DNA of 64,000 nucleotides from Segatella copri DSM 18205. GTDB taxonomy: Bacteria; Bacteroidota; Bacteroidia; Bacteroidales; Bacteroidaceae. Below the pieces are notes generated by a model. That model saw nothing but the letters and a program-made list of their open reading frames with translations. It did not search any database and had not been told where the DNA came from. The stretch is taken from assembly GCF_025151535.1 (NCBI RefSeq), contig NZ_CP102288.1, forward strand, positions 1,762,501-1,826,500, read 5' to 3'. Of this stretch, positions 24,981-35,045 are shown piece by piece (the first letter of the stretch is position 1; each line of letters begins with the position of its first letter). The position numbers were made by a program, and so were the translations under genes.

Positions 24981-25970
24981 ATGTTGATAGAGAAACATAT
25001 TGTACTCGAAGATATCGATCCAGTGATGTTCTACGGTGTGAACAATGCCCACCTGCAGATGATTAAATCGCTGTATCCTAAGTTGCGTATCGTAGCACGC
25101 GACAACGTGATTCGTGTGCTCGGCGACGAGGAGGAAATGGCAAAGGTGGAAGAGGATATTGAGCAGATGCGCAAGCACTTGCTTAAATACAACATGCTCA
25201 ATGATGAAGACATCCTGGACATCGTGAAAGGAAAACAGACCAAGGCGGACAGCGTGAAAGGCGTGCTGGTATACAGCATCAGCGGCCGACCTATCAAGAG
25301 CCGCAGCGAAAACCAGCAGCAGCTGATAGATGCTTACGAGAAGAACGACATGGTATTTGCCGTGGGACCAGCCGGTACCGGCAAGACCTATCTCAGCATC
25401 GCCCTTGCCGTAAAGGCCCTCAAGGAGAAAGCCATCAAGAAAATCATCCTCTCACGACCAGCCGTAGAAGCCGGCGAAAAGCTCGGTTTCCTGCCTGGCG
25501 ATATGAAAGACAAAATTGACCCATACCTCCAGCCGCTCTACGATGCGCTGGAAGACATGATACCTGCCGTAAAGCTGCAGGATATGATGGAAAAGCACAT
25601 TATCCAGATTGCTCCGCTCGCCTTTATGCGCGGACGCACACTCAGCGATGCCGTCGTCATCCTCGACGAGGCGCAGAACACTACCTCCCAACAGATTCGC
25701 ATGTTCCTAACCCGTATGGGTATGAACACCAAGATGATTATCACCGGCGACCTGACACAGATTGACCTGCCACGTGAACAGCGAAGTGGACTGAAAGAGG
25801 CGCTCAAGATTCTGGACGGCGTGGAAGGTATCGGAGTGGTGAAGCTGGGACAGAAGGATATCGTGCGCCACAAACTCGTAACCCGCATCGTCAACGCATA
25901 CGACAAGTATGACAAGGAGAGAGCGGAAGCACGGGAAGCTCAGAAAGCAGAAAAAGATAATTCAAAATAA
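24981..25970 (+). CDS. PhoH-family ATPase
   Basis: This 329-residue cytoplasmic P-loop protein of the PhoH/YbeZ type is linked in other bacteria to RNA metabolism together with YbeY. Walker A is GPAGTGKTYL (about 126-135), Walker B is VVILDEAQN, and an N-terminal segment (25-80) resembles a KH-like nucleic-acid-binding region. The C-terminus is a charged Lys/Glu tail. No ybeY is adjacent. It has a clear promoter, about 50 bp upstream. Confidence 0.9.
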   Translation: MLIEKHIVLEDIDPVMFYGVNNAHLQMIKSLYPKLRIVARDNVIRVLGDEEEMAKVEEDIEQMRKHLLKYNMLNDEDILDIVKGKQTKADSVKGVLVYSISGRPIKSRSENQQQLIDAYEKNDMVFAVGPAGTGKTYLSIALAVKALKEKAIKKIILSRPAVEAGEKLGFLPGDMKDKIDPYLQPLYDALEDMIPAVKLQDMMEKHIIQIAPLAFMRGRTLSDAVVILDEAQNTTSQQIRMFLTRMGMNTKMIITGDLTQIDLPREQRSGLKEALKILDGVEGIGVVKLGQKDIVRHKLVTRIVNAYDKYDKERAEAREAQKAEKDNSK

Positions 25971-26004
25971 TAAGAATTAAGAATGAACAGAATGATTACT
26001 CAAG

Positions 26005-26049
26005 GCATATCATAAAGTTCAAAGTTCAAAATTCAAAGTTCAAAGTAAA
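26005..26049 (+). repeat. TTCAAAG-word leader of purC
   Basis: CATATCATAAAGTTCAAAG followed by further TTCAAAG-type words ends 3 bp before the purC ATG. The same leader precedes purM (28509-28546) and menB (minus strand, 44533-44556). Confidence 0.6.
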
Positions 26050-27000
26050 ATGAAAGCATTAACAAAGACAGATTTCCATTTTGATGGACAGAAGAGTGTT
26101 TACCACGGTAAAGTACGTGATGTGTATGACATTAACGACGACCTCCTCGTGATGGTCGCTACCGACAGAATCTCAGCGTTCGACGTTGTTCTGCCTAAGG
26201 GTATCCCTTTCAAAGGACAGGTGCTCAATCAGATTGCAGCTAAGTTCCTGGACACAACTACAGACATCTGTCCAAACTGGAAGTTGGCTACTCCAGACCC
26301 AATGGTTACTGTAGGCTTGAAGTGCGAAGGTTTCCGCGTGGAGATGATCATCCGTTCTATCCTCACCGGTAGTGCATGGCGCGAGTATCAGAAGGGCTGC
26401 CGCGAGATCTGCGGTGTGAAGTTGCCAGACGGTATGCGCGAGAACCAGCGTTTCCCAGAGCCTATCATCACCCCTACTACAAAGGCTGACGAGGGTCACG
26501 ACATGAATATCTCTAAGGAAGAGATCATCGCCCAGGGTATTGTTAGTGCAGAGGATTACGCTGTGATGGAGGACTACACACGCCGCATCTTCGCCCGTGG
26601 TCAGGAAATCGCTGCCAAGCAGGGCTTGATCCTCGTAGATACCAAGTACGAGTTCGGCAAGCGCGACGGCAAGGTTTATCTCATCGATGAGATCCACACT
26701 CCAGACTCTAGCCGCTACTTCTATGCTGACGGTTACGAGGAGAAGTTTGAGAAGGGTGAACCACAGCGCCAGCTCTCTAAGGAGTTCGTTCGCCAGTGGC
26801 TTATCGAGCACAACTTCATGAACGAACCAGGCCAGACCATGCCAGAGATTACCGACGAGTATGCAGAGAGCGTATCCGACCGCTACATCGAACTCTACGA
26901 GCACATCACCGGCGAGAAGTTTGACAAGGCTGCAGAGGAAGGCGACATCGCTGCCCGCATCGAGAAGAACGTAAGCGAGTGGCTTGCTGCACACAAGTAA
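26050..27000 (+). CDS. purC: Phosphoribosylaminoimidazole-succinocarboxamide synthase
   Basis: This 316-residue SAICAR synthetase joins CAIR and aspartate in purine synthesis. [20 protein letters not shown] and [12 protein letters not shown] are the N-terminal ATP-binding blocks; [13 protein letters not shown] and [12 protein letters not shown] are the substrate-binding blocks. It is at the longer (eukaryote/Bacteroidota) end of the family. menG follows after 11 bp, aroE and purM after that, all on one strand; purC and purM thus share one cluster with aromatic and quinone genes. Confidence 0.95.
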   Translation: MKALTKTDFHFDGQKSVYHGKVRDVYDINDDLLVMVATDRISAFDVVLPKGIPFKGQVLNQIAAKFLDTTTDICPNWKLATPDPMVTVGLKCEGFRVEMIIRSILTGSAWREYQKGCREICGVKLPDGMRENQRFPEPIITPTTKADEGHDMNISKEEIIAQGIVSAEDYAVMEDYTRRIFARGQEIAAKQGLILVDTKYEFGKRDGKVYLIDEIHTPDSSRYFYADGYEEKFEKGEPQRQLSKEFVRQWLIEHNFMNEPGQTMPEITDEYAESVSDRYIELYEHITGEKFDKAAEEGDIAARIEKNVSEWLAAHK

Positions 27001-27011
27001 ACTATATATAA

Positions 27012-27746
27012 ATGTATAAGCAAGAACAGATAAAGCCCTACGAGGGCACAGGAGACAAGGGCAAGCTGGTAGAGGAGATGTTCGACAACATCGCCCCTAC
27101 CTACGATACCCTGAACCACCGTCTCTCGTGGGATATCGATAAGGGATGGCGCAAGAAGGCAATCAGGCGTCTTGCGCCCTTCTCTCCTAAAAAGATGCTC
27201 GACATCGCTACCGGTACCGGCGATTTCGCCATCCTAGCCGCACAGATGCTACATCCCGACCAGCTGATCGGAGCAGACATCTCGGAAGGCATGATGGAGA
27301 TAGGCAGACAGAAGGTAAAGCAGCTGGGACTGGAAAACACCATCTCCTTTGCCAAGGAAGACTGCCTCAACCTCTCGTTCCAGGACGAGAGCTTCGACGC
27401 TGTAACCGCAGCCTTCGGTATCAGGAACTTCCAGAACCTGGACCAGGGACTGAAGGAAATGTGCCGGGTACTGAAAAAGGGCGGACATCTCTGCATCGTA
27501 GAACTCACCACACCGGTCAGCTTCCCGATGAAGCAGCTGTTCAGCATCTACAGCAACACTGTCTTGCCGATGTATGGCAAACTCATCAGCAAAGACCAGA
27601 GCGCCTACAGTTATCTCAACAAGACCATCGAGGCATTCCCTCAGGGCGAGGTCATGATGGAGGTGTTCAAAAAGGCAGGATTCGCAAAGGCAGAGTTCAA
27701 GCGACTCACCTTCGGAATCTGCACACTCTATTTCGCAACCAAATAA
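27012..27746 (+). CDS. menG: Demethylmenaquinone methyltransferase
   Basis: This 244-residue class I methyltransferase of the UbiE/MenG family carries out the last step of menaquinone synthesis. [14 protein letters not shown] is the S-adenosylmethionine-binding motif, [13 protein letters not shown] and [10 protein letters not shown] follow. Menaquinone is inferred as the product because the window has men genes and ubiquinone is not expected in this group. It lies 11 bp after purC and 12 bp before aroE, away from the menB-menD-menF cluster. Confidence 0.93.
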   Translation: MYKQEQIKPYEGTGDKGKLVEEMFDNIAPTYDTLNHRLSWDIDKGWRKKAIRRLAPFSPKKMLDIATGTGDFAILAAQMLHPDQLIGADISEGMMEIGRQKVKQLGLENTISFAKEDCLNLSFQDESFDAVTAAFGIRNFQNLDQGLKEMCRVLKKGGHLCIVELTTPVSFPMKQLFSIYSNTVLPMYGKLISKDQSAYSYLNKTIEAFPQGEVMMEVFKKAGFAKAEFKRLTFGICTLYFATK

Positions 27747-27758
27747 AACAAAAATATT

Positions 27759-28505
27759 ATGGACAAGTATGGACTCATAGGTTACCCTCTGGGGCATTCG
27801 TTCTCAAAAAACTATTTCAACGAAAAGTTTGAGAACGAGGGCATCGATGCCCAATACATCAACTTCGAGATACCTTCTATCGAAAATCTTACCGAGATTC
27901 TCGACTCAAATCCTGAACTAAAGGGTCTCAATGTCACAATACCTTATAAGGAGAAAGTGATCAGCTATCTCGACGTGGTAAGCCCTGAGGCGAATGCTAT
28001 CGGAGCCGTCAACGTGATCAAGGTGGAGCACAGAGGCGAAGATGTTTATCTGAAAGGATATAACAGCGATGTAATCGGTTTTACCAAGAGCATCGAACCT
28101 TATATCGAGCCTTATCACAAGAAGGCTCTCATCCTGGGTACAGGCGGAGCTTCAAAGGCTATCAACTTCGGTCTGAAATCGCTCGGACTGGAAACAGCCT
28201 TCGTGAGTCGATACGAGCGTCCGGGTACTATCCAGTACGAAAAAATCACCCCTGAGGTTATCAAGGAGTATAATGTCATCGTAAACTGTACCCCAGTGGG
28301 CATGTACCCACACGTAGACGAGTGTCCTGCGCTGCCTTACGAGGCAATGGACAGCCACACCCTGCTCTACGACCTCATCTACAATCCCGACGAAACCCTC
28401 TTCATGAAGAAGGGCAAAGAACACGGAGCCACAGTAAAGAATGGCTTGGAAATGCTCTTGTTGCAAGCCTTTGCATCATGGGATTTCTGGCACCAGGAAA
28501 AATAA
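27759..28505 (+). CDS. aroE: Shikimate dehydrogenase
   Basis: This 248-residue NADP enzyme reduces 3-dehydroshikimate in the chorismate pathway. GYPLGHSFSKNYF binds shikimate (SxS motif), NVTIPYKEKV carries the catalytic Lys, GTGGASKAI is the glycine-rich nucleotide loop and VNCTPVGMYP the late conserved block. It is slightly short (usual 270-280) but all motifs are present. It lies directly behind menG. Confidence 0.93.
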   Translation: MDKYGLIGYPLGHSFSKNYFNEKFENEGIDAQYINFEIPSIENLTEILDSNPELKGLNVTIPYKEKVISYLDVVSPEANAIGAVNVIKVEHRGEDVYLKGYNSDVIGFTKSIEPYIEPYHKKALILGTGGASKAINFGLKSLGLETAFVSRYERPGTIQYEKITPEVIKEYNVIVNCTPVGMYPHVDECPALPYEAMDSHTLLYDLIYNPDETLFMKKGKEHGATVKNGLEMLLLQAFASWDFWHQEK

Positions 28506-28508
28506 GCA

Positions 28509-28546
28509 TATCATAAAGTTCAAAGATCAAAGTTCAAAGTAAGAAT
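28509..28546 (+). repeat. TTCAAAG-word leader of purM
   Basis: CATATCATAAAGTTCAAAG and related words directly precede the purM ATG, as before purC and menB. Confidence 0.6.
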
Positions 28547-29713
28547 ATGAGTAACAATAGATATATGATGCGCGGTGTTAGCGCAGCAAAGGAAGATGTT
28601 CACAACGCTATCAAGAACATCGACAAGGGTATCTTCCCACAGGCTTTCTGCAAGATCATACCTGATATCTTGGGCGGCGACCCAGAGTATTGTAACATTA
28701 TGCATGCCGACGGTGCAGGTACCAAGTCGAGCTTGGCTTACATGTACTGGAAGGAGACGGGCGACCTCTCTGTATGGAAAGGTATCGCTCAAGATGCTAT
28801 CGTGATGAATACCGACGACCTGCTCTGCGTAGGCGCCGTAGACAACATCCTCGTAAGCTCTACCATCGGACGCAACAAGATGCTCATCCCAGGCGAGGTA
28901 ATCTCAGCTATCATCAACGGTACTGACGACCTGCTCCACGAGATGCGTGAGATGGGTATCGGCATCTATCCTACCGGCGGTGAGACTGCTGACGTAGGCG
29001 ACCTGGTTCGTACTATCATCGTTGACTCTACTGTTACCTGCCGCATGAAGCGCAGCGACGTCATCAACAATGCCAACATCCGTCCAGGCGATGTCATCGT
29101 AGGTCTTTCTTCTACAGGTCAGGCTACTTACGAGAAGAAGTATAACGGCGGTATGGGCAGCAACGGTTTGACTTCAGCCCGCCACGATGTATTCGCCAAG
29201 TATCTCGCAGAGAACTATCCTGAGAGCTACGACCACGCCGTGCCAGACGAGTTGGTTTACAGCGGTAAGTATAAGTTGACTGATGAGGTAGAGGGTTCAC
29301 CTATCAATGCCGGAGAACTGGTACTCTCTCCTACCCGTACCTACGCTCCTGTCATCAAGAAGATTCTCGACGAGCTCCGCCCAGAGGTTCACGGTATGGT
29401 TCACTGCACCGGTGGTGCCCAGACCAAGGTTCTTCACTTCGTAGGCGAGAACTGCAAGGTAGTGAAGGACAACATGTTCCCAGTACCTCCACTCTTCAAG
29501 GCGATCCACGACTGCTCAGAGACCGACTGGAAGGAAATGTATCAGGTATTCAACATGGGTCACCGCATGGAGATCTACGTACGTCCTGAGGTTGCCGAAA
29601 AGGTTATCGCCATCAGCAAGAGCTTCAACATCGATGCCCAGATTGTGGGTCACATCGAAGAAGGCAAGCGCAGCCTGACCATCAAGAGCGAATTCGGAAC
29701 ATTCGAATACTAA
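28547..29713 (+). CDS. purM: Phosphoribosylformylglycinamidine cyclo-ligase (AIR synthase)
   Basis: This 388-residue enzyme closes FGAM to AIR in purine synthesis. HADGAGTKSSLAYMYW is the ATP/substrate loop, MNTDDLLCVGA and PTGGETADVGDLV are PurM signature regions, and VHCTGGAQTK marks the C-terminal AIRS domain. The length and sequence match the Bacteroidota form, which is longer than that of E. coli (345). It is followed by the inverted-repeat cassette with the GxxExxY gene. Confidence 0.9.
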   Translation: MSNNRYMMRGVSAAKEDVHNAIKNIDKGIFPQAFCKIIPDILGGDPEYCNIMHADGAGTKSSLAYMYWKETGDLSVWKGIAQDAIVMNTDDLLCVGAVDNILVSSTIGRNKMLIPGEVISAIINGTDDLLHEMREMGIGIYPTGGETADVGDLVRTIIVDSTVTCRMKRSDVINNANIRPGDVIVGLSSTGQATYEKKYNGGMGSNGLTSARHDVFAKYLAENYPESYDHAVPDELVYSGKYKLTDEVEGSPINAGELVLSPTRTYAPVIKKILDELRPEVHGMVHCTGGAQTKVLHFVGENCKVVKDNMFPVPPLFKAIHDCSETDWKEMYQVFNMGHRMEIYVRPEVAEKVIAISKSFNIDAQIVGHIEEGKRSLTIKSEFGTFEY

Positions 29714-29721
29714 TTGTTTTA

Positions 29722-30202
29722 GGCACGGATTACACGGATTACACGGATTTTTATTCTTTCATTTCTTAATTTATAGTATTGTTATGCTGGAAGAAGATTT
29801 AACTAAACAGATAATTGGTGCAGCTCAAGAAGTACACAAAGTCTTAGGATTTGGTTTTCTAGAGGCTGTATATGGAAATGCTCTGTATAAAGAATTGAAA
29901 TCACGTGGTTTGAAGTGTGAGTGCCAAAAACACTTAGATGTTTTTTACAAAGGTGAATGCGTTGGTCACTACATTCCCGACATGGTCGTAGAAGACAAGG
30001 TGATCATTGAATTAAAAGCCGTTAAAGATTTGCACCCCGAACATGAATGGCAGTTAGTAAACTATCTCTCTGCCTGCCAGGCAGAAGTAGGATTGCTCAT
30101 CAATTTCGGCCTATCCTTACAAGTAAAAAGAAAGATATTTACAAACGAGCGCAAGGGAACACAACACAAGGAAAAATCCGTGTAATCCGTGTAATCCGTG
30201 CC
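29722..30202. mobile_element. Cassette: GxxExxY gene between perfect 31-bp inverted repeats
   Basis: The arm at 29722-29752 is three tandem CACGGATTA-type 9-bp words plus a T run; 30172-30202 is its exact reverse complement over all 31 bp. The 481-bp unit contains one gene and little else. Its right end lies 13 bp before the prfA ATG. The gene inside is visibly richer in A and T than its neighbours. It may be a mobile or recently inserted unit; no target duplication was found. Confidence 0.6.
29784..30185 (+). CDS. GxxExxY protein (PD-(D/E)XK-like)
   Basis: This 133-residue protein has the family signature GFLEAVY (GxxExxY, about 24-30). The segment YIPDMVVEDKVIIELKAV gives an Asp followed by ExK, the core of PD-(D/E)XK nuclease-like folds (PDDEXK_3 group). 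The family has no settled function. The reading frame runs into the right inverted repeat, so the last few residues come from the repeat. Base composition and codon choice (many AAA, TTA, GAA) differ from the purine genes around it, in line with transfer. Confidence 0.82.
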   Translation: MLEEDLTKQIIGAAQEVHKVLGFGFLEAVYGNALYKELKSRGLKCECQKHLDVFYKGECVGHYIPDMVVEDKVIIELKAVKDLHPEHEWQLVNYLSACQAEVGLLINFGLSLQVKRKIFTNERKGTQHKEKSV

Positions 30203-30215
30203 AAAAAATAATTCG

Positions 30216-31325
30216 ATGGATAATAACAACATATTACAGAAGCTAGAAGGCTTAGAGAGCCGATACGAGGAAGTAAGCACCCTCATTACCGACCCAGATG
30301 TCATCGCCGACCAGCCACGCTACGTGAAGCTCACCAAGGAATGGAAAGACCTGGGTGACATCATGGACGCACGCAAGCGATACATCAACTGCCTGAACAG
30401 CATCAAGGAGGCAAAGGACATCCTTGCCAACGAGAGCGATCCGGAAATGAAGGAGATGGCTCGCGAAGAACTCAACGAGAACGAGGCGCTGCAGCCTAAA
30501 CTCGAAGAAGAAATCAAGATTGCGCTGGTACCTAAGGACCCAGAAGACGCCAAGAACGTACAGATGGAAATCCGAGGCGGTGCCGGAGGCGACGAGGCTG
30601 CCCTCTTTGCAGGCGACCTATTTAATATGTATAAGAAATACTGCGAATCGAAGGGATGGACCGTCAGCGTGACTTCTGTTTCTGAAGGCGCAGTAGGTGG
30701 ATATAAGGAAATCGACTTCGCTGTAAGCGGTACTGACGTTTACGGTACATTGAAGTACGAATCAGGTGTTCACCGTGTTCAGCGTGTGCCTGCTACTGAA
30801 ACACAGGGCCGTATGCACACCTCAGCTGCTACCGTGGCCGTATTGCCAGAGGCAGACAAGTTTGAGGTGAACATCAACGAAGGAGACATCAAGTGGGATA
30901 CCTTCCGAAGTTCAGGTGCCGGTGGTCAGAACGTGAACAAGGTGGAGTCTGGTGTACGTCTCCGCTACCCTTGGAAAAACCCTAACACAGGCGAGGTTGA
31001 GGAAATCCTCATCGAGTGTACCGAAACTCGTGACCAGCCAAAGAACAAGGAGCGTGCCTTGAGCCGCCTCTATACATTCATCCACGACCGTGAGCACCAG
31101 AAGTATGTTGACGATATCGCCAGCCGCCGCAAGAGCCTCGTTTCTACCGGCGACCGTAGTGCGAAGATCCGTACCTACAACTTCCCGCAGGGCCGTGTTA
31201 CCGACCACCGTATCGGTTACACCACTCACGATCTCAACGGTTTCCTGGCAGGTGATATTCAGGACATGATTGATGCCCTGACCGTAGCCGAGAACGCAGA
31301 AAAACTGAAAGAAACAGAATTGTAA
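30216..31325 (+). CDS. prfA: Peptide chain release factor 1
   Basis: This 369-residue release factor reads UAA and UAG. The codon-recognition region includes [10 protein letters not shown] (PxT-type motif) and the peptidyl-hydrolysis motif is [11 protein letters not shown]. The start [14 protein letters not shown] was chosen; the frame remains open 18 bp further to a GTG that lies inside the inverted repeat. There is almost no free leader, since the cassette ends 13 bp before the ATG. No prmC follows. Confidence 0.94.
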   Translation: MDNNNILQKLEGLESRYEEVSTLITDPDVIADQPRYVKLTKEWKDLGDIMDARKRYINCLNSIKEAKDILANESDPEMKEMAREELNENEALQPKLEEEIKIALVPKDPEDAKNVQMEIRGGAGGDEAALFAGDLFNMYKKYCESKGWTVSVTSVSEGAVGGYKEIDFAVSGTDVYGTLKYESGVHRVQRVPATETQGRMHTSAATVAVLPEADKFEVNINEGDIKWDTFRSSGAGGQNVNKVESGVRLRYPWKNPNTGEVEEILIECTETRDQPKNKERALSRLYTFIHDREHQKYVDDIASRRKSLVSTGDRSAKIRTYNFPQGRVTDHRIGYTTHDLNGFLAGDIQDMIDALTVAENAEKLKETEL

Positions 31326-31327
31326 AA

Positions 31328-31366
31328 CCCCGATTCATCGTTCCGTACTTCGGGGCGATGAATCAT
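31328..31366 (+). other. Hairpin between prfA and pyrF
   Basis: GATTCATCG and CGATGAATC can form a 9-bp stem with an inner CCCCG-type pairing. There is no T run, so it is more likely an intercistronic stem than a terminator. Confidence 0.4.
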
Positions 31367-31380
31367 CATATCAATCCATT

Positions 31381-32223
31381 ATGAACAGAAAAGAACTCGT
31401 AGAGCAGATTTTCGCCAAGAAGAGTTTCTTGTGCGTAGGTCTTGACACAGATATCAACAAGTTGCCTAAGTGCATCACCGAGAGTGAAGACATCCAGGGC
31501 GCAGAAGCCGAAATGATATTCAGATTCAACAAGGCTATCATCGACGCAACAGCCCCATACTGTGTGGCTTACAAGCCAAACCTGGCTTTCTATGAGAGCC
31601 GCGGAATCGATGGCATGATTGCCTTCGAAAACACCATCAAGTATCTCCACAGCCACTATCCAAACCACTTCATCATCGCTGATGCCAAGCGCGGTGATAT
31701 CGGCAACACCAGCAAGATGTATGCCCAGACATTCTTCGAGGAGTACAATATCGACTCAGTAACCGTAGCTCCTTATATGGGTGAGGATTCTGTCAAGCCA
31801 TTCCTCGAGTATGACGGCAAGTGGGTTATCCTCCTGGCACTGACCAGCAACAAGGGTAGCCACGACTTCCAGCTCACCGAGGATAAGGAGGGCGAGCGTC
31901 TCTTCGAGAAGGTTCTCAAGAAGAGCCAGGAATGGGGCAACGATGAGAACATGATGTATGTAGTAGGCGCTACACAGGGCAAGATGTTCGAAGACATCCG
32001 CAAGGTGGCTCCTAACCACTTCCTCCTCGTACCGGGCGTAGGTGCACAGGGTGGCAGCCTGCAGGAGGTTTGCAAGTATGGCATCATCAAGGACTGCGGC
32101 TTGCTCGTCAACTCTTCCCGCGGCATCATCTATGCCAGCAACGGCGATGACTTTGCTGAGGTAGCAGGTCAGAAAGCTAAGGAGTTGCAGGCTGAAATGG
32201 CAGCAGAACTTGCTAAGTTATAA
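31381..32223 (+). CDS. pyrF: Orotidine 5'-phosphate decarboxylase (type 2)
   Basis: This 280-residue TIM-barrel enzyme makes [17 protein letters not shown] opens the barrel, and [19 protein letters not shown] holds the catalytic Lys-Asp network in the form typical of the longer type 2 family. [11 protein letters not shown] near the C-terminus binds phosphate. It follows prfA by 55 bp and may share its transcript; a hairpin lies past the stop. Confidence 0.94.
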   Translation: MNRKELVEQIFAKKSFLCVGLDTDINKLPKCITESEDIQGAEAEMIFRFNKAIIDATAPYCVAYKPNLAFYESRGIDGMIAFENTIKYLHSHYPNHFIIADAKRGDIGNTSKMYAQTFFEEYNIDSVTVAPYMGEDSVKPFLEYDGKWVILLALTSNKGSHDFQLTEDKEGERLFEKVLKKSQEWGNDENMMYVVGATQGKMFEDIRKVAPNHFLLVPGVGAQGGSLQEVCKYGIIKDCGLLVNSSRGIIYASNGDDFAEVAGQKAKELQAEMAAELAKL

Positions 32224-32232
32224 AAACTCGAT

Positions 32233-32285
32233 TTAGGCGCAAAGTATCTTGAAAAAGAGGCTTTGCGCCTAAAAAATACCTTTTT
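32233..32285 (+). terminator. Hairpin after pyrF
   Basis: A perfect 12-bp stem (TTAGGCGCAAAG with CTTTGCGCCTAA) is followed 8 bp later by a T run, so termination is likely but not ideal. Confidence 0.55.
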
Positions 32286-32342
32286 ATGGGGCGAAAAAGC
32301 AAAATATTACAAAATAAAGTCGAGAATCTAAATCTTTTTTGC

Positions 32343-32350
32343 TATTTTTG
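32343..32350 (+). promoter_or_regulatory. -7 box of the lpxD operon
   Basis: TATTTTTG, about 75 bp before the lpxD ATG. No -33 TTTG is seen at the right spacing. Confidence 0.45.
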
Positions 32351-32425
32351 CAAACAAATTGCGGTTACCTAAAGGTAATGATGCCTTGGGAACCTAAATA
32401 AAACCAACTAGAAGTCAGATAAATT

Positions 32426-33457
32426 ATGGAATTTACCGCTCAACAAATAGCCCAGTTCGTTCAGGGCCGTGTGGAAGGTGATGAGAACGCAACAGTCAAC
32501 ACCTTCGCAAAAATCGAAGAAGGTAAGGAAGGCGCTATCTCGTTCCTTTCTAACCCTAAATACACTCATTATGTTTACGAAACCAAGTCAAGCATCGTAC
32601 TCATTGATGAGAACGTAGAATTGGAACACCCTGTCAGCACAACCCTCATCCGTGTGAAGAATGCATACGAGTGTGTGGCTAAGCTCCTGCAGATGTACGA
32701 ATCCATGAAGCCTAAGAAGACCGGCATCGATCCGCTGGCTTTCGTATCTCTAAAGGCTAAGGTGGCTGAAGGCGTATATGTAGGTGCTTTCGCATATATC
32801 AGCGAGGGTGCAGAGGTAGGCGAAGGTAGCCAGATTTATCCTCATGCCTACATCGGAGAGGGTGTAAAGATTGGTAAGAATGCACTCATCTATCCGAACG
32901 TTACCGTATATCACGGCTGTAAATTAGGCAATAACGTTACGCTTCATGCCGGTTGTGTAATCGGTGCCGACGGATTCGGATTCGCTCCAGGTCCTGAAGG
33001 TTACGACAAGATTCCTCAGATTGGTATCGTTACCATCGAAGACGATGTAGAGATTGGTGCCAACACTTGTGTAGACCGTTCTACAATGGGTTCTACCTAT
33101 GTTCGCAAGGGCGTAAAGCTCGACAACCTCGTACAGATTGCCCACAATACCGACATCGGCGCCAACACCGTGATGTCTTCTCAGGTAGGTGTAGCAGGCA
33201 GTACAAAGGTAGGCGAATGGTGTATGTTTGGCGGTCAGGTGGGTATTGCCGGCCACATCACTATCGGCGACAAGGTGTTCCTCGGTGCCCAGAGTGGTGT
33301 TCCGGGCAGCCTCAAGAGCGGCCAGCAGCTCATCGGAACTCCTCCTATGGAGCAGCGCGCTTACTTCAAGTCTCAGGCTATCTTCCGTCGTTTGCCTGAC
33401 ATGTACAAGGAACTCAACGACCTGAAGAAGCAGATTGAAGAATTAAAGAAAAAGTAA
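32426..33457 (+). CDS. lpxD: UDP-3-O-acylglucosamine N-acyltransferase
   Basis: This 343-residue enzyme adds the N-linked hydroxyacyl chain in lipid A synthesis. An N-terminal uridine-binding domain (1-100, [13 protein letters not shown]) is followed by left-handed beta-helix hexapeptide repeats (about 105-300), and [15 protein letters not shown] holds the catalytic His region. The C-terminus is a helical coil ([19 protein letters not shown]). It is the first of lpxD, lpxC-fabZ and lpxA on the same strand. Confidence 0.95.
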   Translation: MEFTAQQIAQFVQGRVEGDENATVNTFAKIEEGKEGAISFLSNPKYTHYVYETKSSIVLIDENVELEHPVSTTLIRVKNAYECVAKLLQMYESMKPKKTGIDPLAFVSLKAKVAEGVYVGAFAYISEGAEVGEGSQIYPHAYIGEGVKIGKNALIYPNVTVYHGCKLGNNVTLHAGCVIGADGFGFAPGPEGYDKIPQIGIVTIEDDVEIGANTCVDRSTMGSTYVRKGVKLDNLVQIAHNTDIGANTVMSSQVGVAGSTKVGEWCMFGGQVGIAGHITIGDKVFLGAQSGVPGSLKSGQQLIGTPPMEQRAYFKSQAIFRRLPDMYKELNDLKKQIEELKKK

Positions 33458-33465
33458 TTTTTTTC

Positions 33466-33550
33466 AATGTTAAATGTGAAGTGTTAAATGTTAAATGAGC
33501 GAATGCCCCAACAAGTTAACACTTAACATTTAACACCTAACATTAAAATA
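33466..33550. repeat. Inverted pair of TTAAATG/CATTTAA words between lpxD and lpxC
   Basis: TGTTAAATG words just after lpxD mirror CACTTAACATTTAACA words just before the lpxC-fabZ ATG, with about 20 bp between the arms. Confidence 0.65.
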
Positions 33551-33557
33551 AATCGTT

Positions 33558-34940
33558 ATGTCAAAACAGAAGACACTGAAAGGTAGTTTCTCTCTTTGCG
33601 GAAAGGGTTTGCATACAGGCTTGAGCCTCACCGTAACTTTCAATCCTGCACCAGAGAACACCGGTTATAAAATACAGCGCATCGACCTCGAAGGCGAGCC
33701 TGTTATCCAGGCTGTAGCTGAGAACGTTGTTGAAACACAGCGCGGTACCGTACTCGGTAAGGGCGATATCCGCGTTTCTACCATCGAGCATGGTATGTCA
33801 GCACTCTATGCCCTCGGCATCGACAACTGTCTCATTCAGGTAAACGGTCCTGAGTTCCCTATCCTCGACGGTTCTGCAGCTCCGTATGTAGAGAAGATCC
33901 AGAGCATAGGCATCCAGGAGCAGAATGCTGAGAAAGACTACTACATCATCCGTCATAAGATTGAGGTGAAAGATGATAATGGGTCTGTCATCACCATCCT
34001 TCCTGACGAGGACTTCAGCATCACAGCCATGTGTTCTTTCGAGAGCAAATTCATCAACAGCCAGTTTGCTACCCTCGAAAAGATGGAGACATACGCAGAG
34101 GAGATTGCATCAGCCCGTACCTTCGTTTTCGTACGCGACATCATGCCTCTGCTCCAGGCTAACCTCATTAAGGGTGGTGACCTGGACAATGCCATCGTTA
34201 TCTACGAGCGCCAGGTAGAACAGGCTCAGCTCGACCAGCTCGCCGACCATCTCAAGGTGCCTCACATGGATGCCAACAAGTTGGGTTACATCCAGCACCG
34301 TCCATTGCAGTGGGAGAACGAGTGTACACGTCATAAGCTGCTCGATATCATCGGCGATATGGCACTCATCGGCAAGCCTATCAAGGGTCGCATCATCGCT
34401 ACCCGTCCTGGCCATACCGTAAACAACAAGTTCGCCCGCCTCATGCGCAAGGAGATTCGCAAGCACGAGATTCAGGCTCCTATCTACGATCCTAACGAGG
34501 AGCCAATCATGGATAATATCCGCATCCGTCAGCTCCTGCCTCACCGCTACCCTATGCAGCTGGTCGATAAGGTCATTGCTATGGGTCCTAACAGCATCGT
34601 GGGCGTAAAGAATGTAACCAGCAACGAGCCTTTCTTCACCGGTCACTTCCCTGAAGAGCCAGTAATGCCAGGCGTTCTCCAGGTAGAGGCGATGGCACAG
34701 TGTGGCGGTCTGCTCGTATTGAACCAGTTGGAAGAGCCTGAGCGCTGGAGTACTTACTTCATGAAGCTCGATGATGTGAAGTTCCGCAAGAAGGTGGTTC
34801 CGGGCGATACCCTCCTCTTCCGTGTAGAACTGCTCGCACCTGTACGCCATGGCATCAGTTCTATGAAGGGCTATATGTTCGTAGGCGACCAGGTGGTGGC
34901 AGAGGCTACTTTCACTGCACAGATTGTTAAGAACAAGTAA
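33558..34940 (+). CDS. lpxC: Bifunctional LpxC-FabZ (UDP-3-O-acyl-GlcNAc deacetylase / 3-hydroxyacyl-ACP dehydratase)
   Basis: This 460-residue fusion joins the committed lipid A deacetylase to the fatty-acid dehydratase. LpxC occupies about 1-300: KGSFSLCGKGLHTG opens it, TIEHGMSALYALGID carries a zinc His, and HKLLDIIGDMAL holds the others. FabZ occupies about 315-460: LLPHRYPMQLVDKV, then GHFPEEPVMPGVLQVEAMAQ with the catalytic His and Glu. The fusion is typical of Bacteroidota and ties two users of the same hydroxyacyl-ACP pool to one transcript. Confidence 0.95.
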   Translation: MSKQKTLKGSFSLCGKGLHTGLSLTVTFNPAPENTGYKIQRIDLEGEPVIQAVAENVVETQRGTVLGKGDIRVSTIEHGMSALYALGIDNCLIQVNGPEFPILDGSAAPYVEKIQSIGIQEQNAEKDYYIIRHKIEVKDDNGSVITILPDEDFSITAMCSFESKFINSQFATLEKMETYAEEIASARTFVFVRDIMPLLQANLIKGGDLDNAIVIYERQVEQAQLDQLADHLKVPHMDANKLGYIQHRPLQWENECTRHKLLDIIGDMALIGKPIKGRIIATRPGHTVNNKFARLMRKEIRKHEIQAPIYDPNEEPIMDNIRIRQLLPHRYPMQLVDKVIAMGPNSIVGVKNVTSNEPFFTGHFPEEPVMPGVLQVEAMAQCGGLLVLNQLEEPERWSTYFMKLDDVKFRKKVVPGDTLLFRVELLAPVRHGISSMKGYMFVGDQVVAEATFTAQIVKNK

Positions 34941-34944
34941 AAAT

Positions 34945-35043
34945 CAGTTAATAGTTAATAGTTTATAGCGGCTGCGCCGTTTAGCAAGATTGCTTAGGTG
35001 GTTCAGGCTATAAACTATAAATTATAAACTTTAAACTTAATAG
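34945..35043. repeat. Inverted pair of TAATAGTTTATAG-type words between lpxC-fabZ and lpxA
   Basis: GTTAATAGTTTATAG after the stop mirrors CTATAAACTATAAATTATAA before the lpxA ATG, the same word family as in the pepT spacer. A GC-richer loop lies between. Confidence 0.65.
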
Positions 35044-35045
35044 GA

